A stretch of 7,691 nucleotides of DNA from Acidobacteriota bacterium (GCA_004356175.1 SMXV01000111.1:1-7691), one strand, 5' to 3'. Shown: positions 1 to 5,889, counted from the first letter of the stretch. Notes: generated by a model not told the origin, from the sequence alone. Made by a program: numbers and translations.

Positions 1-271
1 AAACAACAAGATCGGAACGTTCCTCATCGGTCATCGCGGTGAATGTGACGTCCACACGTGACACACCTTCGAGTTTCTCGCCGGCAGCTGCCACATCGGT
101 CTCAATGAGATCTCTGAGGGGATAGTCGACGATCGGGAGGGCGATCGTTACCGACAGCGCTCCATCGGCAATCGCGAGCTCACGGACCATGCCAAGATCG
201 CCGAGAGTCTTGTGAATCTCCGGGTCGACGAGGCCTTCGATGGTCGACCGTGCCGCTTCGCTGTTCGCCAC
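1..271 (-). CDS. mrp: Mrp/ApbC-type Fe-S cluster carrier, N-terminal MIP18 (DUF59) domain, partial at window edge
   Basis: This is the first 90 codons of a minus-strand gene that runs off the left edge of the window. The GTG start at 271-269 is preceded by AGGAG (complement of 278-282) at a 6-nt spacing, which fixes the start. The protein begins VANSEAARSTIEGLVDPEIH and continues with LGDLGMV, IALPIVDYPLRDLI and VDVTFTAMTDEERSDL. This is the small alpha/beta MIP18/DUF59 domain that precedes the P-loop ATPase in Mrp/NBP35-type proteins, which bind and transfer Fe-S clusters in the cytoplasm. The TxMTDEER end of the domain resembles actinobacterial Mrp proteins just before the ATPase domain. 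A stand-alone SufT-like DUF59 protein cannot be excluded because the ATPase part lies outside the window. It is divergent from the regulator at 389, with a 117-base shared intergenic region. Confidence 0.8.
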   Translation of the reverse strand, partial: MANSEAARSTIEGLVDPEIHKTLGDLGMVRELAIADGALSVTIALPIVDYPLRDLIETDVAAAGEKLEGVSRVDVTFTAMTDEERSDLVV

Positions 272-340
272 CTGAAACTCCTATCGGGACAGTGGAAACG
301 ATGCTAACGAGCGCCAGACGGCAACTCTCCGCCCTGCGGG

Positions 341-354
341 ACAGACATCTCTGT
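341..354. promoter_or_regulatory. Palindromic operator candidate overlapping the -35 region
   Basis: ACAGA at 341-345 and TCTGT at 350-354 form a perfect 5-bp inverted repeat around the spacer CATC. It sits directly on the proposed -35 of the regulator gene, in the region shared with the divergent mrp-like gene. This is where an autoregulating dimeric winged-helix protein would be expected to bind. A dyad this short can occur by chance, and the link to the regulator at 389-1051 is inference. Confidence 0.4.
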
Positions 355-370
355 GTGAAAGGCGTAGTAT
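342..370 (+). promoter_or_regulatory. Candidate sigma70-type promoter for the regulator-selenoprotein unit
   Basis: A -35-like CAGACA at 342-347 (4 of 6 to TTGACA) and a -10-like TAGTAT at 365-370 (4 of 6 to TATAAT) are separated by exactly 17 nt. They lie 18 bases upstream of the ATG at 389, leaving a short 5' leader with GAGG at 379-382 as ribosome binding site. The matches are modest. The spacing and the overlap with the palindrome at 341-354 are the reasons for calling it. Confidence 0.4.
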
Positions 371-388
371 GAATACACGAGGTGGACG

Positions 389-1051
389 ATGGCTTCAACA
401 ACATTTGACGAACAGCTCGAAAGCATCACCGGGGCGCTTGGGGACACAACGCGGCGCGGTATCTATGTGATGGTTCGCGAAGCACATAAACCCGTCACCG
501 CGAACCAAATCTCGTCGTCGTTCGATATCCACCCGAACGTTGCACGGCACCACCTCGACCGACTTTGCACCGAGGGTTTCGTTCGCGTCTCGGATCGCAA
601 GATCGAGACACCTGCTGCGGGTCGTCCGGCGAAACGCTATGAGGTCACGGATAAGGCTGTCAACATCCAATACTCTGCGCGCAAATACGATCGCCTCGCT
701 GAGTTGCTCACCCAAGTCATCACACAACTCGACAACGGGAAGGCGAATGACATTGCCGAAACCATCGGACACGATTACGGGATGGAACTCGCGTCAGAGA
801 TTGGACTGCCGAGCGATGACGGTTTCGAAGAGGCAGCGCTCGCCGTTGCCAGGGCCATGATGGGAAAGGGTCTTGGTGCATCAACCGATCCGGTCGAAAA
901 CCGGATCGTTGCACAGTTTTGTCCCCTCTGCAGCTCTGGATCGAGCCTGCCCGCCATTGTGTGCAAGATTGACAGCGGCATCGTTCGGGGTCTGCTCGAG
1001 AGTGCAGCCGCGCGCCCCGTCCCGCTCGAAGTCGCCCAGCCGACTGCGTGA
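389..1051 (+). CDS. ArsR/SufR-like winged-helix regulator with C-terminal cysteine cluster
   Basis: A 220-residue transcriptional regulator. Residues about 10-90 form a winged helix: LGDTTRRGIYVMV, then VTANQISSSFDIHPNVARHHLDRL as helix-turn-helix, then GFVRVSDRK and GRPAKRYEVT as wing. The C-terminal part (about 100-205) resembles the sensing domain of SufR-like regulators. These carry an Fe-S cluster and control Fe-S assembly genes. Cys178, Cys181 and Cys192 occur in FCPLC...VCKIDSGIVRGLL. The Cys178-x13-Cys192 spacing matches the CPFH...ELVC pattern I recall from that family, but here the usual His is Cys181. The ATG at 389 follows GAGG at 379-382. The gene is divergent from the Fe-S carrier gene and ends 3 bases before the selenoprotein ATG, so co-transcription is likely. 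Cluster binding and targets are inferred. A general ArsR-type redox regulator is the alternative. Confidence 0.82.
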   Translation: MASTTFDEQLESITGALGDTTRRGIYVMVREAHKPVTANQISSSFDIHPNVARHHLDRLCTEGFVRVSDRKIETPAAGRPAKRYEVTDKAVNIQYSARKYDRLAELLTQVITQLDNGKANDIAETIGHDYGMELASEIGLPSDDGFEEAALAVARAMMGKGLGASTDPVENRIVAQFCPLCSSGSSLPAIVCKIDSGIVRGLLESAAARPVPLEVAQPTA

Positions 1052-1054
1052 CCG

Positions 1055-1597
1055 ATGGCGTGGATTGAGACGCAACGCGAGGACGAATGGGTAGGCGATC
1101 TCGGTGAACAGTACGACCACGTTGTTGACCGAAGCCATGGTCGAGTTGACAACATCATGCAGATTCACGCCCTCGACCCTGTCGGAATGCATAGTCACCG
1201 CGTCCTCTACACGTCCGCAATGGCAGGAACCAAGACACTGAGACGTGTCGAACGGGAGATCATCGCCGTTGTTGTGAGCACAATCAATGACTGCCACTAC
1301 TGAATCACGCACCACGTCCGCGGTCTGCGGAACCTGCTCAGGGACCACGAACTCGCTGACGCGATTGCGACGGACTGGAAAACGGCAGGACTGAGCGATA
1401 GTCGAATCGCAATGCTCACCTACGTCGAGAAGCTGATCCGCACTCCGCACGAGATGACTTCCGGTGATGTCGACAGCCTGCGCGGTGCCGACTTCAACGA
1501 CCGTGACATACTCGACATCTGTACTGTCGCTGCCTACTTCTCCTACGTCAATCGCCTAGCCTCCGGCCTCGGCGTTCCCCTCGAATCCTGGCTCTAG
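1055..1597 (+). CDS. AhpD-like peroxidase-related selenoprotein (CxxU), TGA 1301-1303 read as selenocysteine
   Basis: A 180-residue protein of the carboxymuconolactone decarboxylase/AhpD superfamily, of the peroxidase-related type starting MAWI. Recognisable family segments are GRVDNIMQIHALDP (29-42), the RVEREIIAVVVSTINDCHY helix (64-82), ITHHVRGLR (84-92), AMLTYVEKL and the C-terminal AAYFSYVNRLASGLGV. TGA at 1301-1303 replaces the second Cys of the CxxC active site, giving C80-H-Y-U83. Glu68, Cys80, U83 and His87 have the same spacing as the Glu118, Cys130, Cys133 and His137 I recall for mycobacterial AhpD. The frame stays open from the TGA to TAG at 1595-1597, with conserved family sequence throughout. 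A SECIS-like hairpin follows the TGA. The predicted role is a thiol/selenol peroxidase or disulfide reductase in the cytoplasm; the substrate is unknown. No clear SD is visible; the 3-nt gap to the regulator stop suggests translational coupling. A decayed pseudogene or a sequencing error is the alternative. Confidence 0.88.
1301..1338 (+). promoter_or_regulatory. Bacterial SECIS element immediately downstream of the UGA codon
   Basis: The stem CCGC (1318-1321) pairs with GCGG (1327-1330) around the loop GGTCT (1322-1326), and U1317-A1331 extends it to 5 bp. With A1332 bulged, G1316-C1333, A1314-U1335 and C1313-G1336 can continue the helix past one C-C mismatch. The first loop G is the 19th base after the UGA. 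Both the GGUCU loop and this distance match the E. coli fdhF SECIS as I remember it, and they fall within the known constraints for bacterial SECIS (short apical loop beginning with G, placed within a few tens of bases of the UGA). It lies inside the coding sequence and encodes V-R-G-L-R. It would be the binding site for SelB; SelB itself is not in the window. Confidence 0.82.
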
Positions 1598-1635
1598 CCG
1601 CGTCTTCAGCCGACAGTTCCGAGCCACCAGAACGG

Positions 1636-1690
1636 CAACCCCCTCTCAACTCGTAGCTGCGGTTGGGCGTTGAGTTTTGTTGGAGGGTTG
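1636..1690 (+). terminator. Nested inverted repeat, possible terminator of the selenoprotein unit
   Basis: The gap between the convergent ends at 1597 and 1769 holds an inverted repeat. CTCAAC at 1645-1650 pairs with GTTGAG at 1669-1674 across an 18-base loop and is followed directly by TTTTGTT (1675-1681), as in a Rho-independent terminator for the plus-strand genes. A second pair of arms, CAACCC (1636-1641) and GGGTTG (1685-1690), encloses it. The large loop weakens the call. There is no matching T-run for the minus-strand transcript. Nothing else is seen in 1598-1768. Confidence 0.42.
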
Positions 1691-1768
1691 ACACGACTCA
1701 TGACAATCGTCCTTGACCATGTGGAGCAAGAACTACCAACAACGGAGATCCCCGTTCAAAGTATGGAT

Positions 1769-2224
1769 CTATCCGTGGATGCTGACGTGCAGCTCGACGA
1801 AGGCATCGACATCCATCTGTCCAATCGTGTCACCAATGAGGTCGACTGGGAGATCGTCGAGTTTGCGGAAACGGACGCAGGACTTGCCCATGTCGAGACG
1901 TTTCCCTGTTGCTTTGTATTGCGCCACGAACGAGTCCTTGCTCTGCTCATCTGAGTACACGGAGGTGAGATATACCGCCATGTGGTTCTTCTGGTTTGCA
2001 AGCGCTGCGTACATGAGTGGCTGGCCGTTGTAAGTATCCGGGTAGGTGGCGAGCGGCACCGAGTACGTGATCATGCCCCATCGCATCTCCTCGACGTATC
2101 CATCTGGCAGGTGGGCAAGAATCGCTTCGCGTACAACCTCAATCGACTCGCGGCGGTCGGCTGGCATCTCTGCCAGGTACGCATCCACGGTTGTTGCGTC
2201 ACTTCTCACCGCGTGAGCGTACAC
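1769..2224 (-). CDS. DUF1801 (YdhG-like) domain protein
   Basis: A 151-residue cytoplasmic protein with the DUF1801 pattern: TTVDAYLAEMPADRRESIEVVREAIL (about 11-36), then YVEEMRWGMITYSVP, ALANQKNHMAVYL and FVAQYKATGKRLDMGKSCVRFRKLDDLP, with the end at a TAG (1771-1769). The biochemical role of this family is not established to my knowledge, so none is assigned. The start is uncertain. The GTG at 2224 lies 3 bases after the acnA stop, and a second GTG at 2209 would give the family-typical beginning VRSDATTVDAYL. Neither has a convincing ribosome binding site, so translation may be coupled to acnA. The near-abutting arrangement makes it a likely last gene of an acnA operon; any functional link to aconitase is inference. 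Confidence 0.85.
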   Translation of the reverse strand: MYAHAVRSDATTVDAYLAEMPADRRESIEVVREAILAHLPDGYVEEMRWGMITYSVPLATYPDTYNGQPLMYAALANQKNHMAVYLTSVYSDEQSKDSFVAQYKATGKRLDMGKSCVRFRKLDDLPVDLIGDTIGQMDVDAFVELHVSIHG

Positions 2225-2227
2225 GAC

Positions 2228-4903
2228 TCAGTCGGTCGCAGCCATCTGCCTCAGCACCATGTGGAGGATTCCCCCGTGGCGCAGATACTCGATCTCGATA
2301 GCGGTATCGACGCGTGCGAGTGCTGAGAACTCGACGACGCTGCCATCAGACTTTCTGGCCGTGACAGTGACCGTCTCACCCGGCATGAGGGAGTCGTCGA
2401 GCGCAATGTCGAAAGTCTCGGTGCCGTCAAGGCCGAGGCTGTCGGCGTCAGAACCCTCAGGGAACTGGAGCGGCAACACACCCATCATCACGAGATTGGA
2501 GCGGTGAATGCGCTCGTAGCTCGTTGTTATGACCGCCTTGACGCCGAGCAGGAACGTTCCTTTTGCAGCCCAGTCGCGCGACGAACCCATGCCGTAGTCT
2601 GACCCGCCGAGGACAACCAATGGGATGCCGGCCGCGGCGTAATTCAGACTCGCCTCATAGACGCTCGAGACCTCTCCCGTTGTGAAGTCCATCGTCCAAC
2701 CGCCTTCGGTCTCCGGAACGAGTTGATTACGCACGCGGATGTTCGCAAAAGTTCCCCGCGTCATAACTCTGTCGTTGCCACGGCGCGATCCGTAGGAGTT
2801 GAAGAGCCGTTGCGGAACTCCAGCACCGGCGAGAAACTCCCCGGCAGGTGTCGTTGGCCCGATTGCGCCCGCTGGGCTGATGTGGTCTGTCGTGATCGAG
2901 TCGCCAAGTTTGAGAAGGGCGCGGGCGCCAGAGATCGGCACAAGCGGGCTCGGCTCGGGCGCAAGGTCCTTGAAGAACGGGGGCTCCTGGATGTAGGTCG
3001 AGGAGTCAGCCCACTCGTACAGCGATTCACCTGTCGTCTCGATTGCTTGCCATTGGGGGGAGCCGTCGTAGACCTCCGCGTACTCCTTTGCGAATTGCTC
3101 CCTTGACAACGACGCTGAGACGACCTCGAGGATCTCTTCCTGGCTTGGCCAGAGATCGGCAAGGTACACGTTGTTGCCGTGGCGATCGACGCCAAGTGGG
3201 TCACTTGTGAGATCGATGTTCACCGTACCTGCAATCGCATACGCAACGACGAGCGGAGGGCTTGCGAGATAGCTTGCCCGAACATCGGGGTTGATCCGTC
3301 CCTCGAAGTTCCTGTTGCCGGACAGGACGGACGTTGCAACCAGACTGTGGTCAGCAATAGCGTCGCTGATCGGCTCGGGAATCGGGCCCGAGTTGCCAAT
3401 GCATGTCGTACAGCCGTACCCGACCGTGAAGAAACCGATCTCCTCAAGGAAGCTCGACAGCCCGGCCTTGTCAAGATAGTCCGTGACGACTTTCGACCCT
3501 GGCGCGAGAGATGTCTTGACCCATGGTTTCCGGTTGAGGCCACGTTCGGCCGCGTTGCGTGCAACGAGCCCCGCAGCAACCATGACCTCAGGGTTCGAGG
3601 TGTTGGTACAGCTCGTGATCGCGGCTATCACGACATGGCCATCGTCCATGTCGAATGTAGCTCCGTCGTATTCAACATCGTGGACGACTCCCCCGCCGTC
3701 CGGTTGAGCGAGTTGTCCAACAATGTCTCTCGTCCACTGCTGTTTCATGTCGGTCAGTGCAATACGGTCCTGAGGACGTTTCGGGCCAGCAAGGGAAGGA
3801 ACGACGGTTGACATGTCGAGCGCAAGCGATGAGCTGTAGTTGATTGAACGCCTGTCGTCACGCCACATGCCCTGCAGCTTGTAGTACTGCTCGACCGTTT
3901 CGATCAGTTTCTCTGACCTGCCTGAGAGCCTCATGTAGTCGAGCGTGAGGCTGTCAACGGGAAAGAACCCGACTGTGGCACCGTACTCGGGCGCCATGTT
4001 GGCCAGGGTGGCGCGGTTCGCGACAGGCATCTCATCGAGACCGGCTCCGAAGAACTCCACGAACCGACCGACAACGCCGTGTTCCCGCAGCATTTCGGTG
4101 ACACGCAGCACTAGGTCAGTCGCGGTTGCTCCATCTGGGAGGACGCCCGTGAGCTCGAATCCAACGACTTCTGGCAGAAGCATGTAGATCGGTTGACCGA
4201 CCATGACTGCCTCTGCTTCGATACCGCCAACACCCCAGCCGACAACACCAAGACCGTTGATCATCGTGGTGTGGCTGTCTGTTCCAACGAGTGAATCGGG
4301 ATACAGGGCGCCGTCCTCGTCCCAGACAACCTTTGCGAGGTACTCAAGGTTCACCTGATGCACGATTCCAGTTGCCGGGGGCACAACCGAGAAGTTGGAA
4401 AAAGCCGATTGGCCCCATTTGAGGAACTCGTACCGCTCGTTGTTGCGCTCGAATTCGAAACTGGAGTTGATACCGAGAGCGTCGGGCGTGTTGAACGCGT
4501 CGACCTGAACCGAATGGTCGATCACGAGGTCAGACTGAACCTGTGGGTTGACAAGGTCCGCGGAGGCCTCGTCCCCGGTCATGCGCACGATCGCGGAGCG
4601 CATCGCCGCGAGGTCTACGACAGCGGGCACACCCGTGAAGTCCTGGAGTACGACACGGGCAGGTTTGTATGCAATCTGGGCATCAGACACATTTCGTGCG
4701 TCGTATGTCGCGACCGCCTTGACGTCGGCGTCGGTGATGACGGACCCGTCGTGATTCCTGAGGACGGACTCGAGCAGCACTTTGATCGAATAGGGAAGGG
4801 AGTCGATGTCACCCATCGCGTCGAGTGCGCCGATTCGATAGACGACACGGTCGCCGAGCGGCGTGGTGATGACCTGTCGAGCGGAGAATGGGTCGCTGGT
4901 CAT
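2228..4903 (-). CDS. acnA: Aconitate hydratase A (TCA cycle, [4Fe-4S])
   Basis: An 891-residue protein that isomerises citrate to isocitrate via cis-aconitate in the cytoplasm. It has full length for the AcnA/IRP1 branch. Cluster ligands are Cys432 (ITSCTNTSNPEV) and Cys498/Cys501 (GYGCTTCIGNSGP). Other active-site segments are GTDSHTTMINGLGVVGWGVGGIEAE (207-231, broken here only by naming), LGDSITTDHISPAGAI (666-681) and SRRGNDRVM in the swivelling domain, and GSSRDWAAKG (773-782) with the catalytic Ser/Arg. The ATG at 4903 is preceded by GAGGAG (complement of 4912-4917) at 8-nt spacing. The ORF is intact with no missing key residue. It is the first gene of a minus-strand unit with the DUF1801 gene and is divergent from the molybdoenzyme at 5278. 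The AcnR repressor gene that often follows acn in other actinobacteria is not seen here. Confidence 0.97.
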   Translation of the reverse strand: MTSDPFSARQVITTPLGDRVVYRIGALDAMGDIDSLPYSIKVLLESVLRNHDGSVITDADVKAVATYDARNVSDAQIAYKPARVVLQDFTGVPAVVDLAAMRSAIVRMTGDEASADLVNPQVQSDLVIDHSVQVDAFNTPDALGINSSFEFERNNERYEFLKWGQSAFSNFSVVPPATGIVHQVNLEYLAKVVWDEDGALYPDSLVGTDSHTTMINGLGVVGWGVGGIEAEAVMVGQPIYMLLPEVVGFELTGVLPDGATATDLVLRVTEMLREHGVVGRFVEFFGAGLDEMPVANRATLANMAPEYGATVGFFPVDSLTLDYMRLSGRSEKLIETVEQYYKLQGMWRDDRRSINYSSSLALDMSTVVPSLAGPKRPQDRIALTDMKQQWTRDIVGQLAQPDGGGVVHDVEYDGATFDMDDGHVVIAAITSCTNTSNPEVMVAAGLVARNAAERGLNRKPWVKTSLAPGSKVVTDYLDKAGLSSFLEEIGFFTVGYGCTTCIGNSGPIPEPISDAIADHSLVATSVLSGNRNFEGRINPDVRASYLASPPLVVAYAIAGTVNIDLTSDPLGVDRHGNNVYLADLWPSQEEILEVVSASLSREQFAKEYAEVYDGSPQWQAIETTGESLYEWADSSTYIQEPPFFKDLAPEPSPLVPISGARALLKLGDSITTDHISPAGAIGPTTPAGEFLAGAGVPQRLFNSYGSRRGNDRVMTRGTFANIRVRNQLVPETEGGWTMDFTTGEVSSVYEASLNYAAAGIPLVVLGGSDYGMGSSRDWAAKGTFLLGVKAVITTSYERIHRSNLVMMGVLPLQFPEGSDADSLGLDGTETFDIALDDSLMPGETVTVTARKSDGSVVEFSALARVDTAIEIEYLRHGGILHMVLRQMAATD

Positions 4904-5057
4904 TGGTTCTTCTCCTCGTTGTAGTTCTGTGTCCCTCCCATTGTCGAAGACTAGGAGGATGGGATGGCGATTCTGCCGGGCAAGTCCTGCCGATGTTGTC
5001 TCCGGGTGTCGAAATGGAAGATTTTCGGTTCTGCCGCCTCATGGTGTCTCGTTCAAC

Positions 5058-5077
5058 ACAAGAAACAGCGTTCTTGT
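5058..5077. repeat. Perfect 7-bp inverted repeat, operator candidate
   Basis: ACAAGAA (5058-5064) and TTCTTGT (5071-5077) are perfect reverse complements separated by the 6-base spacer ACAGCG, giving a 20-base dyad with nearly two helical turns overall. It lies about 155 bases upstream of the acnA start and about 200 upstream of the molybdoenzyme start. The geometry suits a dimeric regulator. No regulator is identified. Confidence 0.45.
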
Positions 5078-5090
5078 TCGGTACAACGCC

Positions 5091-5129
5091 TCCTGCATGT
5101 CGAATTCCCCGGAGAATCCGCAGGATTTT
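5091..5129 (+). repeat. Imperfect hairpin followed by a short T-run
   Basis: TCCTGC (5091-5096) pairs with GCAGGA (5120-5125) and encloses a smaller hairpin, ATTC (5104-5107) with GAAT (5114-5117). TTTT follows at 5126-5129. It has terminator-like shape on the plus strand, but no plus-strand gene lies upstream, so it would act only on a leader transcript or antisense RNA. Confidence 0.3.
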
Positions 5130-5136
5130 CCGCGAG

Positions 5137-5161
5137 CAACGCCGTGCGTTGTCCCCTTTTT
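5137..5161 (+). repeat. Compact hairpin with displaced T-run
   Basis: CAACGC (5137-5142) and GCGTTG (5146-5151) form a 6-bp stem with a 3-base loop. TTTTT follows at 5157-5161 after a TCCCC spacer. The shape suggests a weak intrinsic terminator or attenuator reading toward the sulfite-oxidase-like gene. The displaced T-run and the lack of an upstream plus-strand gene make the role uncertain. Confidence 0.3.
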
Positions 5162-5181
5162 GACCCTCGCTGCGCTTGGGC

Positions 5182-5206
5182 CATCTCTCCGACGAGGGGA
5201 GAGATG
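5182..5206. repeat. REP-like palindrome, 9-bp perfect stem
   Basis: CATCTCTCC (5182-5190) and GGAGAGATG (5198-5206) form a perfect 9-bp stem with a 7-base loop. It is preceded by CCTCGCTGCGCTTGGGC (5165-5181), a combination that resembles dispersed intergenic palindromic repeats in many bacteria. There is no T-run on either side, so it is not a standard terminator. Whether it is dispersed cannot be judged from one copy. Confidence 0.45.
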
Positions 5207-5265
5207 TAAGTAGCCGAAACTGGGCTGAGACCGGAGGGGGCGTCGGGAGGGGGCGTGGGCTTGCT

Positions 5266-5271
5266 TATTCT
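5266..5271 (+). promoter_or_regulatory. -10 element suggesting a leaderless transcript for the molybdoenzyme gene
   Basis: TATTCT fits the actinobacterial TANNNT -10 pattern and ends 6 bases before the ATG at 5278, so transcription would start at or next to the A of the start codon. No recognisable -35 is present. The start lacks a good Shine-Dalgarno; only a GGGG at 5272-5275 lies nearby and too close. Both facts favour a leaderless mRNA. Confidence 0.4.
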
Positions 5272-5277
5272 GGGGCT

Positions 5278-5889
5278 ATGTCGTTTTTCGATAGGAATCG
5301 CAGGGAGCTTGAGCGGAGCGGGATCAGTCCGGACCGGCTGCCCGCCGGCCAGTACAGCACGAAACGCTTCCCTGTGCTCCATGCGGGACCCATCCCGCAG
5401 GCTGATCTGTCAACGTGGGATTTTTCAGTTGACGGCCTTGTGACTGAGCCAGTCGTGTGGACGTGGGAGGAGTTCGAGGCATTTCCCCGTGTGAAGGTCA
5501 CAACCGACATCCACTGCGTTACGAAGTGGTCAAAGTTTGACACACAGTGGCAAGGAGTTCCGGTTCGAGACATCTGGGACCGCATTGATGTGTCACCAGG
5601 AGCTACACACGTCCTGGTGAGAGCGGACCACGGGTACACGGCAAACATGCCGATTGAAGATTTTCTCGCGGACGGCAACCTGTTCACGAACACGTTCGAC
5701 GGCGAACCGCTTGCTCACGAACATGGGTATCCGATGCGTCTGATTGTTCCCCACCTGTACTTCTGGAAGTCTGTGAAGTGGGTGCGAGGTTTCACCGTGC
5801 TCTCTGAGGACCAGCCAGGGTTCTGGGAGCAGAACGGCTACCACATGTACGGCGACCCGTTCAAGGAACAACGCTACTGGAACGATTGA
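5278..5889 (+). CDS. Sulfite-oxidase-like molybdopterin-dependent oxidoreductase (short cytosolic form)
   Basis: A 203-residue protein of the sulfite oxidase/YedY molybdopterin-binding superfamily. Family marks are the opening FPVLHAGPIPQADLSTWDFSV (31-51, split here as a description), EEFEAFPRVKVTTDIHC with Cys80 as the expected molybdenum ligand in DIHCVTKWS (78-86), the Q-G-V-P strand (92-95), HGYTANMP and the C-terminal GYPMRLIVPHLYFWKSVKWVRGF. It consists of the cofactor domain only. No signal peptide, heme domain, dimerisation domain or membrane segment is seen, so it is probably cytoplasmic, and the substrate is unknown. The ATG at 5278 is chosen because the family begins near MSFFDRNRRE. 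An upstream in-frame TTG would add a non-conserved stretch translated through the palindrome at 5182-5206. No partner subunit adjoins it. Confidence 0.9.
   Translation: MSFFDRNRRELERSGISPDRLPAGQYSTKRFPVLHAGPIPQADLSTWDFSVDGLVTEPVVWTWEEFEAFPRVKVTTDIHCVTKWSKFDTQWQGVPVRDIWDRIDVSPGATHVLVRADHGYTANMPIEDFLADGNLFTNTFDGEPLAHEHGYPMRLIVPHLYFWKSVKWVRGFTVLSEDQPGFWEQNGYHMYGDPFKEQRYWND

Larger units (their letters stand above)
4904..5277. other. 374-base gene-free divergent intergenic region, rich in dyads
   Basis: This region separates divergently transcribed acnA and the sulfite-oxidase-like gene and must contain both promoters. I find no conserved coding sequence in it; open frames crossing it have no recognisable protein pattern. 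It contains at least four separate inverted repeats (5058-5077, 5091-5125, 5137-5151, 5182-5206), listed individually, and a G-rich stretch at about 5230-5260. A possible acnA -10 (TAGTCT, complement of 4948-4953) has no convincing -35 partner. Confidence 0.7.

Noticed and set aside
1301..1303. TGA as a genome-wide recoded sense codon (for example Trp or Gly).
   Set aside because: Other genes in the window, such as those ending at 1051, 2228, 5889 and 7627, use TGA as an ordinary stop, and tryptophans are encoded by TGG; only this TGA sits at a catalytic Cys position with a SECIS hairpin.
881..1450. Minus-strand open frame of 189 residues across the regulator and selenoprotein genes.
   Set aside because: It is antisense to two recognisable genes and lacks any protein family signal; the continuous antisense frame does not argue against the sense reading through TGA.
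1412..1597. Separate 61-residue gene starting at the ATG at 1412.
   Set aside because: It is the in-frame C-terminal part of the peroxidase-related protein that begins at 1055; it has no own ribosome binding site and is not a complete domain.
1670..1954. Open frame of 94 residues on the plus strand.
   Set aside because: It overlaps the minus-strand DUF1801 gene, which has a recognisable family pattern, and its own translation resembles nothing known to me.
3179..3811. Long plus-strand open frame of 210 residues within acnA.
   Set aside because: It is antisense to an intact, fully conserved aconitase and arises from its codon structure; no family pattern is seen.
5176..5277. In-frame N-terminal extension of the sulfite-oxidase-like protein from a TTG at 5176.
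   Set aside because: It would be translated through the 9-bp palindrome and a G-rich stretch, is not like the family N-terminus, and has no ribosome binding site.
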